Shown: positions 11,935 to 25,309, counted from the stretch's first letter. The stretch is 64,000 nucleotides of DNA from Megalonaias nervosa (GCA_016617855.1 JAECUM010001713.1:62001-126000), one strand, 5' to 3'. Notes: generated by a model not told the origin, from the sequence alone. Translations and numbers: made by a program.

Positions 11935-12845
11935 GCTTCAGTATAAGGTGTATCAATACAAGTCACTTGCTTCTCACTATAAGGTGCTTCAGCATAAGGT
12001 ACCTCACTGTAAGTGCTTCATTGTAATGCATTACTCCCAATAAAGTGCATCATTATAATAAACTTTCTCACTATAAGATCCATCACTATAAAGAACTTCC
12101 TCATTATAAGATGTATAACTATAATGAACTTCTTCATTATAGGATCCATCACTATAATGAACTTCTTCACTGTAAGGTGCATCAGTATAATGAACTTCCT
12201 CATTTTAAGATGCATCATGATAAGGAACTTCCTCATTAAGGTACATTGCTATAAGGAACTTCCACACTAAGGTGCATCACAATAAGGAACTTCCTCACTA
12301 TAAGGTGCATTACAATAAGGAACTTCCTCAGTATAAGGTGCATTACAATAAGGAACTTCCTCAGTATAAGGTGCATTACAATAAGGAACTTCCTCACTAT
12401 AAGGTGCATTACAATAAGGAACTTCCTCAGTATAAGGTGTATCTCTATAAGGAACTTCCTAACAATAAGGTGTATCAGTATAAGGAACTTCCTCATTATA
12501 AGATGCATCATTATAAGGAACTTCCTCATTATAAGGTACATCACTATAAGGAACTTCCTCACTATAAGGCTATGAGGTGCATTACAGTAAGGATCTTCCT
12601 CGCTATAAGGTGCTTTACAATAAGGAGCTTCCTCACTATAAGGTGTATCAGTATAAGGAATGTCCTCACAATAAGGTACATCATAATAAGGAGCTTCCTC
12701 ACTATAAGGTGCATCAGTATCAGGAATGTCCTTACTATAAGGTACATCAATGTAAGGAATGTGCTCACTATAATGTGCATTACTATATGGAACTTCCTCA
12801 CTATAAGATACATCAGTGCAAGGAACTTCCTCGCAGTAGAAAATA
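11935..12845. repeat. 33-bp minisatellite
   Basis: About 27 units built on AAGGTGCATCA, TATAAGGAAC and TTCCTCACTAT. The 33-bp period is 11 codons, so several frames on both strands stay open. The longest frame in the window (12272-13000, 242 codons) reads KVHYNKELPQY repeats and is an artefact. Its tail after 12845 is unique but short. No start, signal peptide or splice support is seen. Confidence 0.95.
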
Positions 12846-12999
12846 CTGCCATAACCAGTAAATTAAATAATGGTACTTTTAAAATTGTATCCATGCTTTG
12901 GCATGGAGAATATTGTCAAATCTATCCAAAAATGATGTTCTTCTTAAATGTTCTCTTCTTTAACTGCTGGGTAGAAATTCACCAAATTTGGTACATCTG

Positions 13000-14239
13000 A
13001 CCTTCAGTGAAAGGAGTGTAATTTTTGAGCCTAAGCTTTGGGATTGGGAGGGGGAGTGAAAGTTTAAATATAGAAAACTTTCAATTAATGTGAAATTTTT
13101 ACAAATTTTATGGATGTGTTAGTAGGAGAGCACACATAATATATTTTAAAACTATTGGGTTATGAGCTAGGGTCACTGTCAGGTGTAGGGAAGGGGACCA
13201 TGTAGTAAAAATACATGGAGATTTGCCATTACAAGCCAGCAAAGTTTCTTTAGTTTTGCTTATCCAAATCTGTTTGTTCATACTAAGCCATTCATAAAGA
13301 TTCTTACCCTCTGACACTGCACACAAACAGATAAATATGCCCATACTCAATACCATATAAGCCAACCACCACTCCTCTTCTTGCTTCTCCTTTCAAGAAA
13401 GTGTATTTTAAGAAAAAAGAATTTATTTCACCTACCAAATTCTCTTGACAAAACCAGACTTTATTTCTTAAAAGTCTTAAAATCTTACATTTAATCTGAC
13501 TCAACAATCTTAAAAGTATTTATAGTACTTTAGGTACTTTGATTATGTTTGGTCAGTGATAAGTGGAGATTGCACTGTGTAGGTATAAATGTCAACATTA
13601 CTAGGATTGAGAATTGGTAAGACATAAGTTTGGTTCTTGTAGCTGAATTTGGATTATACTGTCCCTGACACTCAGGACAATTCCCCTCTTAGTCTACTAA
13701 TGGACTGTTAAAAACTTCAAGATAAACATCCTCTTCTCAGGTCAAATGAAATCTTGTAACATTCACTGTTTGCATTCAGTTTGGAATTTTATACTTCTAT
13801 GAGGTGTGTATGTGTTAACTTATTTGAGGTCTGTTTTTTGCAAATTTTTTGGGAAGAGAAGAAATTTATATGGAGCACAGTTTTTTTAGCTTCAGTATAA
13901 TTTCTGAAGGTTATTTTAAAGGTCACAGTAAGTACAAAGTTTGACACTTTTGCTCTTCTTTTTGGATACCTTAATTAACTGAAAAGTTATCTCCCTCAGC
14001 CCAGCTACCACTTGTTATGCATATTTGGTAGGTGGGTGACTCTTGGGTTATATGCAGTGTCTGTGGCATTTATGATTTTGCCAATTAATGTTATTTTATT
14101 TATTGAACATTTTGTAAACTAGTGATTCACTCATGCATGAAATTTTTTAATTTTACTTTTTATACACCCATCTCAAGATGAAGCATATTATGTGGATTTT
14201 TGTCCATTCATCTGTCTGTCTATCTGTTACAATTTTGTT
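13000..14239. other. Non-coding AT-rich stretch
   Basis: No exon, RNA or strong repeat is seen. Short minus-strand frames at 13108-13507 have no recognisable domains. Confidence 0.5.
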
Positions 14240-14850
14240 GGGGCCCAGGGTGGCAGAGTGATCTAAAGCACTCATCTTTACCAGTCACTGTCATCTCACC
14301 TTTGTCTGCATGGGTTCAAGTCCTGAGCTCAGCCATGTGGTTATGTGAGAAATCTTGCTAGTAGCTTCCCATGGGTTGGATGTTCTTACTGGGCTTTTCC
14401 CTGGTTCTTCCTCTGCCAGTTATACTGGCTGCCATGTAAAGCCTACTGTTTGCTGAAATAGCATGCGTGTTTGTGTCTGTGTCTGTGTCTGTGTCTGTGT
14501 GTGTGTGTGAGAGATTTGAATCTTTAACGTAGCTTTAACAATTTTTCAGTCATATCACTATGATGTCTGCAGTGTGGCAGTTTATAGTGATGTCTGGCAC
14601 TGGGGCATTTTGCCATGGACATGTAGCATCATGTCCCACCCAGTCACATTATCCTGGCACCAGGCCGACCAGTCCTAACGCTAACCTCTTAATGCTGAGC
14701 GCCAAGCGAGGCAGCTGTTTGTACCATTTTTTTAATAAGTCTTTGGTATGACTTGGCCGAGGATCAAACCCACGACCTCCTGCATCTGAGGTGGATGCTC
14801 TAACCACTAGGCCACAGGAGCGGTCCCTGAGATAGCATTAAAACAACAAG
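14240..14850 (+). mobile_element. SINE-1 (Leu-tRNA-like head) split by a nested SINE-2
   Basis: SINE-1 runs 14240-14464 and resumes at 14839. Head GGGGCCCAGGGTGGCAGAG, B-box-like GGGTTCAAGTCC, then the body GTTCTTCCTCTGCCAG and GGCTGCCATGTAAAGCC. Its tail is interrupted after GCTGAAATAGCAT and continues as TAAAACAACAAG. Confidence 0.88.
14465..14828 (-). mobile_element. SINE-2 nested in SINE-1
   Basis: A minus-strand SINE-2. The tRNA-like head is at the right (A box complement TCTAACCACTAGGCCACAG near 14795-14815) and the (TG)n tail complement is at the left (14475-14510). The flanking 10-bp copies GAAATAGCAT (14455-14464) and GAGATAGCAT (14829-14838) form a target-site duplication with one mismatch. 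Confidence 0.9.
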
Positions 14851-15830
14851 AAGTTTGTTTCTGTGCAACAACTTGAGTTTTCCATATCTGCAATTACCAA
14901 ACTTTGTGGATGGATTACACTTGGTACATGTATAATGAAGAACTTTCAAGGATACTGCAAGTGAAAGAATATACATATTTTCTACACAGTTACTCGAGTT
15001 CCACCAGTTACAGTTCCCACACATTTTGGATGACTTGCACATCGAGTAATGAAAAAAGCTTATAAATATCAAAGTTAAAAGGACAATGAGCAAGGTCATT
15101 GTGACTGAAAGAAGAAATATTGATTAAGCACAATAATATTACTTCTACATCATCTACCTGGATAAAATTATGTGGATATCTTGCACTTCCCATAAGGAAG
15201 AAGCCTACCTTTTGGGGATCAAAAGGTTAAAATTCAAGGTAGCTGTGACTGGAAGAAAAATGATTACTGCACAAAAAATGTAGCTCTCAACCATGTAACT
15301 TCACCAAACTTTGTAGATGAACTTGTAAGCTTTCACTGGGTAAGAGTGAAGCCTGTTAATTTAGGAGTAAAAAATTAAGGTCACTGTGACTGAAAGAAAA
15401 AAAAAGGTTTTTGTGAAATGTCTTCATTTCAAGACCATGTACCCTTGACCAAAGTTTGTGGAGGACTTGCACTTTAGGCATGAAAGAGGCCTCTTGAGTT
15501 TGGGGTCAGAGGGTCAGAGGTAAAAGTAAAGTTATTGTATATCAAAGAAAACTGTTCTTTTGTGGAATAGCTTTTGTTCTTCAATATGTTTGCTTATTCA
15601 GTTTTTACATGTTTCTAGAGTATGTTACCTTGACCAAAGTTTATGGCTGGCATGCTTTTTGGGTAGTAAAAAAAACCCTATTGATCCTGAGGTCTGAAGG
15701 TCGGAAGCGCAGTCATGGTTAAGTCTAATCAGAAGATAATGGTGTCTCCACAATAAGTTTAGTTTAGGACTGAATAGCATGACCAAAGGTCTAGGTCATT
15801 GAAACCCAGGGGTCAATAATCTCCATCGAC
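14850..15830 (+). repeat. Diverged ~155-bp tandem repeat, family S2 (block 2)
   Basis: Five to six units matching the block at 1640-2400. They carry CTTGCAC..GGGTAAG, GGTCACTGTGACTGAAAGAA and CCAAACTTTGTGGAT. No gene is present. Confidence 0.8.
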
Positions 15831-15899
15831 AATCCTGCCATACTGGTGCCAACATAGCAGACTCTTTTTTAAATAGTGTGGATGTATAATATTCTTTCA

Positions 15900-18800
15900 T
15901 GGTAATATTGTTATAAAGTATTTGTAGCTTTTAATACGTAAACGTTTTTGGCTTTGCATGCATTTTAGTTAATATAGTAGTTATTAAAAGAATTGGAGAT
16001 TAATGACAATAATTATCTCAGTGAAATATTGCGATTTTAATTTACATGTAATTGCTTCTTCTGTAAATTATTTCCCTGTAATATCACAATTTTGATAATT
16101 GTTTAGCAGTTGCCAAGGGACCCAGAAATGAGACTTTTATTACACCAATCAAAATCCAGCTTCACTTTTAGTGAAGGTGAAGTTCTTGATTTAAAGAGTA
16201 ACAATTTTGTTTGCAGACTTTGCTGTAGCTACTACGTAAAGGTTTCATCCATTGTGAAGTTAAGCAGCATCACTATGTGCTAATGGCATGTAGTGCTACT
16301 GTCATCTATCTGTCCCTTTTCTCTCACTGCAGTTGTTACCTTTGCATTAAGACAGTTTTCAGCGACTTTCATAGGGCATTTGTGTTTCCGGTTATTTCTT
16401 TCTTAATATTATTTCTTGTACACTTTCTCAATAGTATGAGATCTTTACCAATAATGAACAAAATAATTTTTAATTTCTTTTTTAATGGTTCTCCCACTGT
16501 ATTGGTTCTTCAGTTTTAAAATGGCTCCAGGAAGAGAAACAGAATTAGATTTTAGACAGGTAATGGTTGGATTTTAAAAGATAAGGTCTTGGAACAGATG
16601 AGGCCCCGCCCCCCCCCCCGCCCCCTCTATTTTGGGTTCAGAGCAAAAGCTGTACCAGGACCCATGTCTGAGTGAATTTTAGGGAGGGTACACTCATGCC
16701 AGGTCTACCACATCCTAACCACTGCTAGGCTAACATATGTTAACCATATACTGCTGTTCATTTGCATCAAGAATAGACATGTCATAATTTATGATTGTTG
16801 TAAAGCATAGCTATCAGCTTACCATTGCCCCAGGCTAGTCAGATTTGTTTAGTTACATATTTGAATCAGTATGGTTAGATAATGTTAAATATATACTTAA
16901 AGGTTTCAAGATTATTATGGGTAATAAAATTATATCAGTAATTACATGTCCAGTATAAACTTTGAAGTTTTGGAAGTCAGTAAATAGGTATGACCCAGCC
17001 ATATTTATGGATGGGGCAAATTCTATTAACCAAGTCATAGCTCCCTCCTGCCTAAATGTCCCATCATGTCTCTCACATACATTGTTACCTCTTAAAACCT
17101 TTTCAAGGACTTAGTAGATCAAGTTCAATTTTCACCATTTTCTGGCAAAATATAAATAAGTTACCACCCCTGCTGACTTCAGACTTTGCCTTTGATTTCA
17201 TTTCGGTCAAGAACTTTTGAAGGACTTCATGGATTGAATTAAATTTGGTATGAAACTTTACATATAGAAGACCTTAGTCAAGTACAATCTTTACTATTTC
17301 TGGACAAATTTAATGGAGTTATGGGCCCTGTTTGACATAGAACTTAAGATTCCAATGTTGTTCCTGCAAAAGAATTGAATTGATTGAAATCAAATTGAAC
17401 TTGAAGCTTAAAGACCCACAATGACATTGGTAGGGACATACAGTGTTAGCCTTGTCTGCCCATCCATCCATCCATCATACCTTAAATTAAGATTTGCATT
17501 TAGATCATTCCAGGCACTCTGAGAGGGTATCCATGTTTAATGAATGCATTTCTAATTTGCCCTTTAACTTCTTATTTGCAGAACCTTGTATTAATGAAAT
17601 TTTTTAAAAATTATTTCTTCCTTAGAATCAGCTGAAAATAATGATTTATATTTTCAAGCACTACCACAGATGTGGCCCTTATTTTTTTTTATATCTTTGG
17701 CATAAGAAAGTTCCCTTCATGGTGCCCATAGGGTGCACAAACAAGACCCAAGAAAATAAAGATCAGAGATTCTTATTTTTGATTTTAGATTTAACCATAA
17801 GTTTAATGAATAGAGTGCACTTATTACCAAAGAAGCATACGATCAATTTCATTTGCTAAAAAAAAAATCATACTGATTTTTATTAGCTTGGTCGCCAGTA
17901 AAGAGCACATGATCGATGATTATTGATGAAATTTTCACTGAAATCACTACTGTGTTCATTACCAAAGTAGTGTACAGGGAGAAAAAATGTAGACTCAAAC
18001 GTCTAAATTAAATCATTCATTTATTCTTCCATGTGAAATTCAAATCCCAGCATGGAAAGCTCAAGACAGGAGTATCTCATAATGATCACAGGTGCTCAGA
18101 TCATGGATTTATACATTGAATCAGTTGATGTTGAGTTGGATTTATTGCAGTTTGCTACAATTTCCTTGTCAACTAAAGTAACCATGACCTTTAAAATGGA
18201 CATGGGTTATTTTTGCAGGCAAGAAATTTTAGAAAACCATTATGTAGTCTGATGCCACAGTGACTGATTCAGAGCACTGCTGAAAAATTTACTATTTTTC
18301 AGAAATTATTAAATCCACTAAGCAAGTCCCCTGTCTGTGATAATGACATGTTTAAATTTCTTGAGTAAACAAGAAGCAGGTTAAGAGTACCTTTGTGATC
18401 CCTGTCTTTTTTCTAAATAACCATCTAATATGGACCATTAGGCACCACTTTTGCCATCTCTTGAATACCACACATAGTGTCTCCTTTGTTCATCCATTCA
18501 TGCATCACACCCTGGTTAAGTTTTGCATTTGGGTCAGTGTCTCAGATACTGTGTGACCCTGAGTCATGCACTTTTGTAGTACAACACATCTGTACCAAAT
18601 ACTTGTCACTGTGACCTAGATTTCATGCTTTAGTAACGTACATTAAATTTTATTAGACACAGTTAGCCACAAAATCTTGCAAATGTGTATGTTGATGCAT
18701 TTTGATGAATACAGTATCATTCTTCCTAAATTAGGTTGATTTGACCTGAATATTATTTTTCAGTTATTTCAGTCCGGTTTGGCATTTTTCATTTGTTTTT

Positions 18801-20228
18801 TTAATATTGTTGGTCCCAGAGGGATGCATTGTTGTGGGATTCATCAAAGAAATTACAATTCCACTCCAGTGTCCATGAAATTATGCTTAATTGCACTATT
18901 CATGCTAATTTCTGCAAAAACTCCCTATGGAAATAAACCAAATGCATAAAAATAAATTTTATTTTCAAGTCCTACCTCAATTTCTTCATTTATCCCTCCC
19001 ATATTTGGAACACACACCCTCTTTCTTCAAACGGAGGAGTGAATTTTCCATCTAAAGTTTCAGTTCTAGAATAAACCTTGCACCCTATGAAAATCAAGTC
19101 ACTATTGTATGCCCCAAGTGACTCCTGTTACATTTGCATTTACATCAGTTTGTGGGCTATTGTTGGCAGTAGAATCAGTCCCTTTTGTAAATAGATGCAT
19201 CTTGGTAAGTAAAATAATATACTTACAAAGTAGGTCACTTTGACTTTTATTTCATTCCTCAGTGACTTTGGTTAATTGTAAGTCAGTTTCTTGTGCACAT
19301 TTTGCTTTTGGGTTATACAAAAAGGGTTCCTGTTCTCTGAAAACATATCTAATTTACCCAGAATTATTTTTCCATCCAAAAGCAATAATTACCAGTAACG
19401 AAAGTTCACAAAAATTGCAGAAAATATGGTCAAACTGCTCCCATGATGAATATGATATTAGCCTTTCTATTGGATAAAGTGAATTTGAAATTAAATTAAG
19501 GTGGAGGGGGTATATTTCCTTCTAACAAGTCAGTTTTAGCAATTATTGACTTCACTATACATGTACCAATATAAACTAAGCCTATAAGTCATATGGAGAA
19601 GAAACAAAAATCTCAGTTGTCGCTAAGTAGCCAAAAATGCTAAAGCAAAGCTCGATGCAGATTGGTATCCATCAGTTAACACATTGCTGAATATTAGTTT
19701 CCCACACAAGTAGCCATGTTGTTAACTGACTAATTTGTGTTTAGGTTTCTCTGCAGTGTGAGTATTTTTGCAAACAGTCATACTTTGTAATATTTCTCTA
19801 AACTGTTCTGTATTAAGACATTATTACAAAGGGGAATGTGTTACAGCATAGATAGGGGAGACTTGGGTGATGTTATGTTGTCTATGACATTAAAATAGAG
19901 TTCTGTAAGACTGAGATTTTTTCACAGTGTTAAGTATTGTTAACATTTGTTTTCACACTGTGGCAAAACACTTATCTACAAGTACAAAAACTATCCAACC
20001 TTTATATCAACTTCAGTGTTACAGGTGTACTTATTTATCCATATTAAAATGTGACACAAATGTTGCTCTCTGTCTTGTACACTAATCTTTTCAGTAGGTT
20101 GATGGAGCAAACAGCTTGTACCAGTGTGTTAACCTTTATGTCATTCCCTGTAAACCTAATTGCTTAAATTATCACTGGAGGGGAAACCAAAACCAGAGGG
20201 AACCCACACCCAAACAACAGTATTTAGT
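15900..20228. other. Long AT-rich stretch without a supported gene
   Basis: Mostly unique-looking AT-rich DNA with a 20-base C/G-only run near 16605-16625. A possible 46-base micro-exon (16514-16559) is noted among weak candidates. Other frames (17641-17859, 18052-18252, 19262-19477) show no domain or splice support. Confidence 0.45.
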
Positions 20229-20230
20229 GA

Positions 20231-20274
<44 letters not shown>
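20229..20274. repeat. (AAT)n microsatellite, possible LINE 3' tail
   Basis: A perfect AAT run continues into ATCTTTATTTAACATTTT and about 130 bases of GC-richer sequence. This resembles the 3' tail of minus-strand CR1/L2-type elements in invertebrates; the element itself is not identifiable. Confidence 0.8.
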
Positions 20275-20275
<1 letters not shown>

Positions 20276-20627
20276 CTTTATTTAACATTTTTTCATTTTT
20301 ACAAGCAACAGACCTAGGGTAAAACAGCCCATAGGTAGTGTTGTTCTAACTTGTGTTCCACCATCACATGCTCTGCAGACAGAGCTCTCCCACTCCTCAG
20401 ACCTAACAACCAAGGGTAAAAAGGTACAGCTTTCAACTGAAGTTCCCATCTCCAGCACAAGCCATCTTCAATGCTCATTGTCATAATTATTCTGCCACTA
20501 ATTGGTACTTTGGACTCCCTCCAGCTTTTCCTTGAAGCATTGATAATTTAAATTGATTTGGTATACAGGGTTTATTGTATGTTACTACAGATCGTAATAG
20601 ATGAAGGATTAGAGAGATCATAGCAAT

Positions 20628-20848
20628 TTCCATATATTCTCACTTATGTGTTAGTCCAACTGCAAACTCCACAGACCCAGCTCTGCTGTCACATAAAGCA
20701 CTGGCAGATTTGGGTCTGTGCAGTTTTATAGGAGTAATCAGTAGAACAAACAACATAGACTCGGATCTGCAGGCACATTGTGCTATGGCAGATCAGGATC
20801 TTTATTGTTTAGCAATTTGATTAGTCTTATAAGTGATTTTATATGGTA
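20628..20848 (+). mobile_element. Palindromic MITE, copy 4 (near complete)
   Basis: Both terminal repeats are present (CCATATATTCTCACTTAT and TTATAAGTGATTTTATATGG). Hairpin 1 is CACAGACCCAGCTCTGC / GCAGATTTGGGTCTGTGCAG. Hairpin 2 is CATAGACTCGGATCTGC / GGCAGATCAGGATCTTT. Confidence 0.88.
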
Positions 20849-21271
20849 GGAAGCAAAGTCAACAAATGTGGTTTAATTTACACACAAAGATTTATTCATG
20901 AAATAACATATTTTATACATGTTTTCTGGATAAGAATGCATGCAGGACCTGTTCATCTGCACATTCATATATGCATATTTTCTCTAGAGTGAAGTTCATT
21001 GCCAGCTAGCATTTACTGGTATATCCACATCATCAACTGTATGATGACAGGTGCCAGTGAGAGTTTGTAATATTAAGGTAGATCATTGCTTTCTATTTAC
21101 ATTGTCCAAAATCGGTAATGGATTGTTTAAACTTTCTTCTTGTGTAATTGGTGCAGTTTTCACCAGTGTTAAATTCCTGTGTAGGGGCACCTGAAATCTA
21201 CAGTACAATCTGTGAATAAAGGGTTAGAGAGTTTATTTTTTGTTTTTGTGGGTTTTGATTTGCACTTTTTA

Positions 21272-21410
21272 ACACATGGTTGGCTGCATTGTGATAAGTG
21301 CCTTTGCTAAGGACAAAGGCAGCAGACTTGGGCTGGCCTATGTGGGTATTGAACCCATTACCCTTATGTTACAAGTCTGCTGCTGTACCGACTGAGCTAC
21401 TCTGGTTCCA
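21272..21410 (-). mobile_element. SINE-3 copy, minus strand
   Basis: The reverse complement has AGTAGCTCAGTCGGTACAGCA (A box), TGGGTTCAATACCCA (B box) and the family body TTAGCAAAGGCACTTATC. The frame at 21298-21558 runs through it and is not a gene. Confidence 0.82.
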
Positions 21411-21766
21411 TAAGAGTGAAAGAGATGAGAAGCAAATGGTAGCAGTTGTAGCTCAACATAGCAGCAGTGTTTATTCATTAGGTAGTGCTCTTGAAAATTT
21501 GTCCTACAACGAATATATGCATAATGTGTTTACATATCCATTATTGACACTTTCTTGATGTTGAACATCTGTGAATATAATTTCCATTATCATGCACATT
21601 TGAATGCTCTAGAATAGCAGCCTAAAGTATTGGAAAAACCATGGTGAATGTTGCTTGCACTTGTTTACTAGTGATAAGTGATAATCAATAGAGGCATAAA
21701 CTGTACTGCATCCTTGAGGTGGGTTTGATGAGTGCAAATATTTTTACCAGTGCGTTAGAATTTATA

Positions 21767-22015
21767 TGGGGGGTCCCAGGTGGCTAAGTGGTCTAAAGAG
21801 CTCACCTTTACCAATCACTGCCATCTTACCTCTGTCTGTACGGTTTTGAGTTTGGGGACTGAGCTGATGTGGGTATGTAAGAAAGCTTCACAGTAGCCTC
21901 CCCTTGGGTTGGTGGTTCTCTACCAGTTTTTCCTGGGTCTTTCCTCCATTAGTTATACTGGCTGCCATGTGTAGCCTATTTTGCACTGAGAAATGGCATT
22001 AAACCCGAAACAACA
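21767..22015 (+). mobile_element. SINE-1 copy
   Basis: Head GGGGGGTCCCAGGTGGCTAA, then TAAAGAGCTCACCTTTACC, body TTCCTCCATTAGTTATACTG and tail GAGAAATGGCATTAAACCC. Target duplication not evident. Confidence 0.87.
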
Positions 22016-22794
22016 TGGTTTGAATGCCGTTCTTGGCCATTACACCAGTATTTTGTGCATGTGACTTCAAATTAGCACAGCAGAAACTACATTGTAATTA
22101 ATTCTAACTGATAGGAGTACGAGTATCTATTGTAGATAACAGTATTGTAATTACAAATAGATTAAAAATATTTAATCAGCTGCCACTTTAAGAATTTACT
22201 TTTCTTGTCTCTAAAACTTTGCAAACAAATTTTGCAACAACCCCTGTAACATGTACATGAAAGCACATGCACAGGTGTCTTCATCCTAGTGTTCATTTAA
22301 TCAAATCACAATGGTCACTCACTTACGGGATGAGTAATGTCAACTTTACAACTATATGTTTAGTGTGTTATCTCCAAAAAATAAAAACATGAATCTTTTG
22401 TACCTTGTTAATATTAAATGAAGTTATGAAACTAATAAAAAATATTTTTCTCGTTGCACTTGACTAACGATTTATACTTATTTTGTAATTACAGTAATGT
22501 AAGCTAGGTATTCCTGTTACAGTGTATAGTTTCCACTTTGCTCATGTGAAGTCATATAGACAAAATACTTATGCAATGCTGAAGAAGACCGAAACCTTTT
22601 GAGTGCTGACCTACAGTCTAATTGATCCAAAATAAATGACATCTTACACTGTACCTTACTTGGGAAGCACATTTCAGATGTGATTTACAAAAGGAAAGAG
22701 GCATTAATCAGGTAATTGATGTTCTGGAAATATTTTCTGGAAAAGAATGCTTGTAATATGTGTTCATGTAAAAATGTGTATACATATTCTAAGC

Positions 22795-23100
22795 ACTCAG
22801 TATCATTTATTATTACATATGTGATATACAGTATGCAGTCAGTATCATTTATTATTATATGTATGATATACAGTATGCAGTCAGTATCATTTATTATTAT
22901 ATATATGATATACAGTATGCAGTCAGTATCATTTATTAGTTCATGTATGATATACATTGTGCAATCAGTATCATTTATTATCATATATATGATATTCAGT
23001 ATGCATTCAGCATCATTTATTGTTGCAAGTATGATATATAGTATGCAGCCAGTATCATTTATATTATTACATGTATGTTATAGACTATGCAGTCACTTGT
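22795..23100. repeat. 42-bp minisatellite (seven units)
   Basis: Units of ATGCAGTCAGTATCATTTAT followed by TATTATATGTATGATATACAGT. The 42-bp period keeps frames open on both strands (22716-23111 and 22685-22984); these are artefacts. Confidence 0.95.
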
Positions 23101-23122
23101 TATTGATCTAATACTAAATACT

Positions 23123-23330
23123 GTCCATACTCATTTATAACTTCAGCACACTGCACAGACCTATATCTACCATCACATAATGCACTGGCAGATCTGGGTC
23201 TGTTAAGTGTGGTAGGACTGATCAATAAAACTAACAACATAAACCCTGATCTGCTAATGCATTATGCAACAGGAGATCAGGGGCTGTATTGTTTGCAGTT
23301 GGACCTGACTTATAAGCAAGTATGTATGGT
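23123..23330 (+). mobile_element. Palindromic MITE, copy 5
   Basis: Left end CCATACTCATTTATAA, both hairpins recognisable, right end CAGTTGGACCTGACTTATAA followed by GCAAGTATGTATGGT. Confidence 0.87.
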
Positions 23331-24365
23331 CAGTTAGAAGGAATAACAATGATACCCACTTGGGTCAGAGGGTGCAGACAGTTTTTATTAGAATATTAAC
23401 CTTGAGTGCTGAAGCAAAAACTATATCTGCATTTGACAGTACAGTGATGAAAGAAATGGTTTAATACATAGGATGTAAATGGCATCAGCTGTTGTTTAAC
23501 ACACAGTAATGGGCATTGGCCAAGTGAATGGAAATGCTTTCTGGAAAAGAATGCATACATTACTTGTTAATGTACAAATGTAAATACACTTGTTTTAGTG
23601 CAGTGTAAATCATTTCCAGTTACCATACACATTTATATATACTATGGAATGTGGCAGGAGTCTGGAAGAGTTGGTAAAACATGGTTCATGAAGATTGCTT
23701 TCCATCTGCTTTCATTGCCAACTATATTTTCCAAAAATGTGTTATGTGTGATGGACACTTTAAAAGAGGTCTTGCACAGTTTCAGAAATACATTATATTA
23801 ATGAAATATGCAAGAAACCAAAATCCACTTTGCCAACACTGAGTCATTTGCTTGAAATCAGTTGAATATTGCTGTTTGTTCCCAGCAGTGGCCATTTAAG
23901 AAACTTTAATGAGATAATTGGCTATGTGACAACAGTGACATCATTAACAGGACGGGCTGTGGATTTTGACACATTCTGTAGTTTATTTTTTAGTTTACTC
24001 AGTCAGTCATTTTCAACATTTGCAATTAATGGCTAGTTATTTCAGTCCCTCAGACATCAACCATGTCAGGTTGAACCTGTAGTAAATAAAAGAAATGACA
24101 CAATGAGCTCAGAGTCTGAGTCAGGAGAACAAAATGAAGAACACATAAAAGATCTGAATGTGAACAGACTGGCCAAGTAATACAATTTATTAGTATCACA
24201 GTCTATGCTGTCGTAAATTGGAGTCTATACTGTTAACTACAGTCAAACTACAGTCATTATTCCAACAAATAAAATACAAATTAAAATATCCATTTCAAAA
24301 GTTGCGGAAAATTCAGTCCCTTGTTGTTTTCATAATGACATTTCTTTTAATGAATATGTGTACCT
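23331..24365. other. Stretch without confident gene
   Basis: Mostly unremarkable. It contains an open, serine- and glutamate-rich segment at 24046-24176 with a plausible acceptor and donor (see findings). Nothing else is supported. Confidence 0.4.
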
Positions 24366-24595
24366 GAGGCCCCAGGTTGCTTAGTGGTTTAAAGAGCTCA
24401 CCTTTACTGATCACTGCCATCTCACCTTTGTCCATGTGAGTTGCAGTCTTGGGCTTGGCCATTGTGGGTATGTGAGAAACTGCCAGTAGCTGCCAATGGG
24501 TTGGTGGTTCTTAAACCGGGGTTCTTCCTCCACCTTATAACTGCCCACCATATATAGCCTGTCTTGTGCTGAGAAAGTTCCAGAGAACATCAGTG
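24366..24595 (+). mobile_element. SINE-1 copy with target-site duplication
   Basis: Head GAGGCCCCAGGTTGCTTAGT and the family body to TATAGCCTGTCTTGTGCTGA, with a degraded tail. The sequence TGTGTACCT sits on both sides, at 24357-24365 and 24596-24604. Confidence 0.85.
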
Positions 24596-25253
24596 TGTGT
24601 ACCTAAGTGTCTGGTACACATTGTTAATCTTGCTTTGGCTAAATTTTCGAGGGACAATTGTTGTTTCACACAAGGGTTGCCAATAATGTTATTTTTAAAT
24701 GCTGAATGACCAAGGATTCATTTACTCAGATAAAAAGCAAGTGAATTGCAGCCGGATGACCATTGTGCACTTCATTTGCATGATCAGACAATAGAGTTTC
24801 ACTATGTAAAAGGTGTGTTTCATTTATTTAAGCTTCTTAAAGCACAACAGAAATAAAAATGAAAATAATGAGAATGAAAGAGATGCATCATGCAGTGTAA
24901 ATAATTTAAAAATTTTAAAATATGCTCTGACCCGGTTTGACAAAGTTTTCCATATTTGTAATGATTCAATAAATTTTGATGTTAATTTTCCCAGATGTTT
25001 ATTTAGTTGATATTGACAGATGCCAGCCCATAGATTATATAGGATATAAATTCCTCATTTATGAACTGTCTTCCGGATGAAAGAAATGCACAGCCTTTAT
25101 TCAGAATTAATGTTTTCTAATTTACCATATGATTTGTCTGCATTGGGTGAACATTTAGTTCATGATAGCATGCCTTACAAACTTAGAAAATATCTTTACT
25201 GTAATTTTCTGTACGCCAGTGTGTGTATGTATGTATATATATATGTTCCTTCC

Positions 25254-25258
<5 letters not shown>

Positions 25259-25309
<51 letters not shown>

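Noticed and set aside
12272..13000. Longest open frame (242 codons), possibly a repetitive protein
   Set aside because: It is created by a 33-bp minisatellite whose period is a multiple of three. Frames on the other strand and other phases are open too, and no signal peptide, splice site or unique domain is present.
16605..16625. C/G run considered as a promoter CpG island
   Set aside because: It is a short homopolymer-like tract with almost no CpG around it and no supported first exon.
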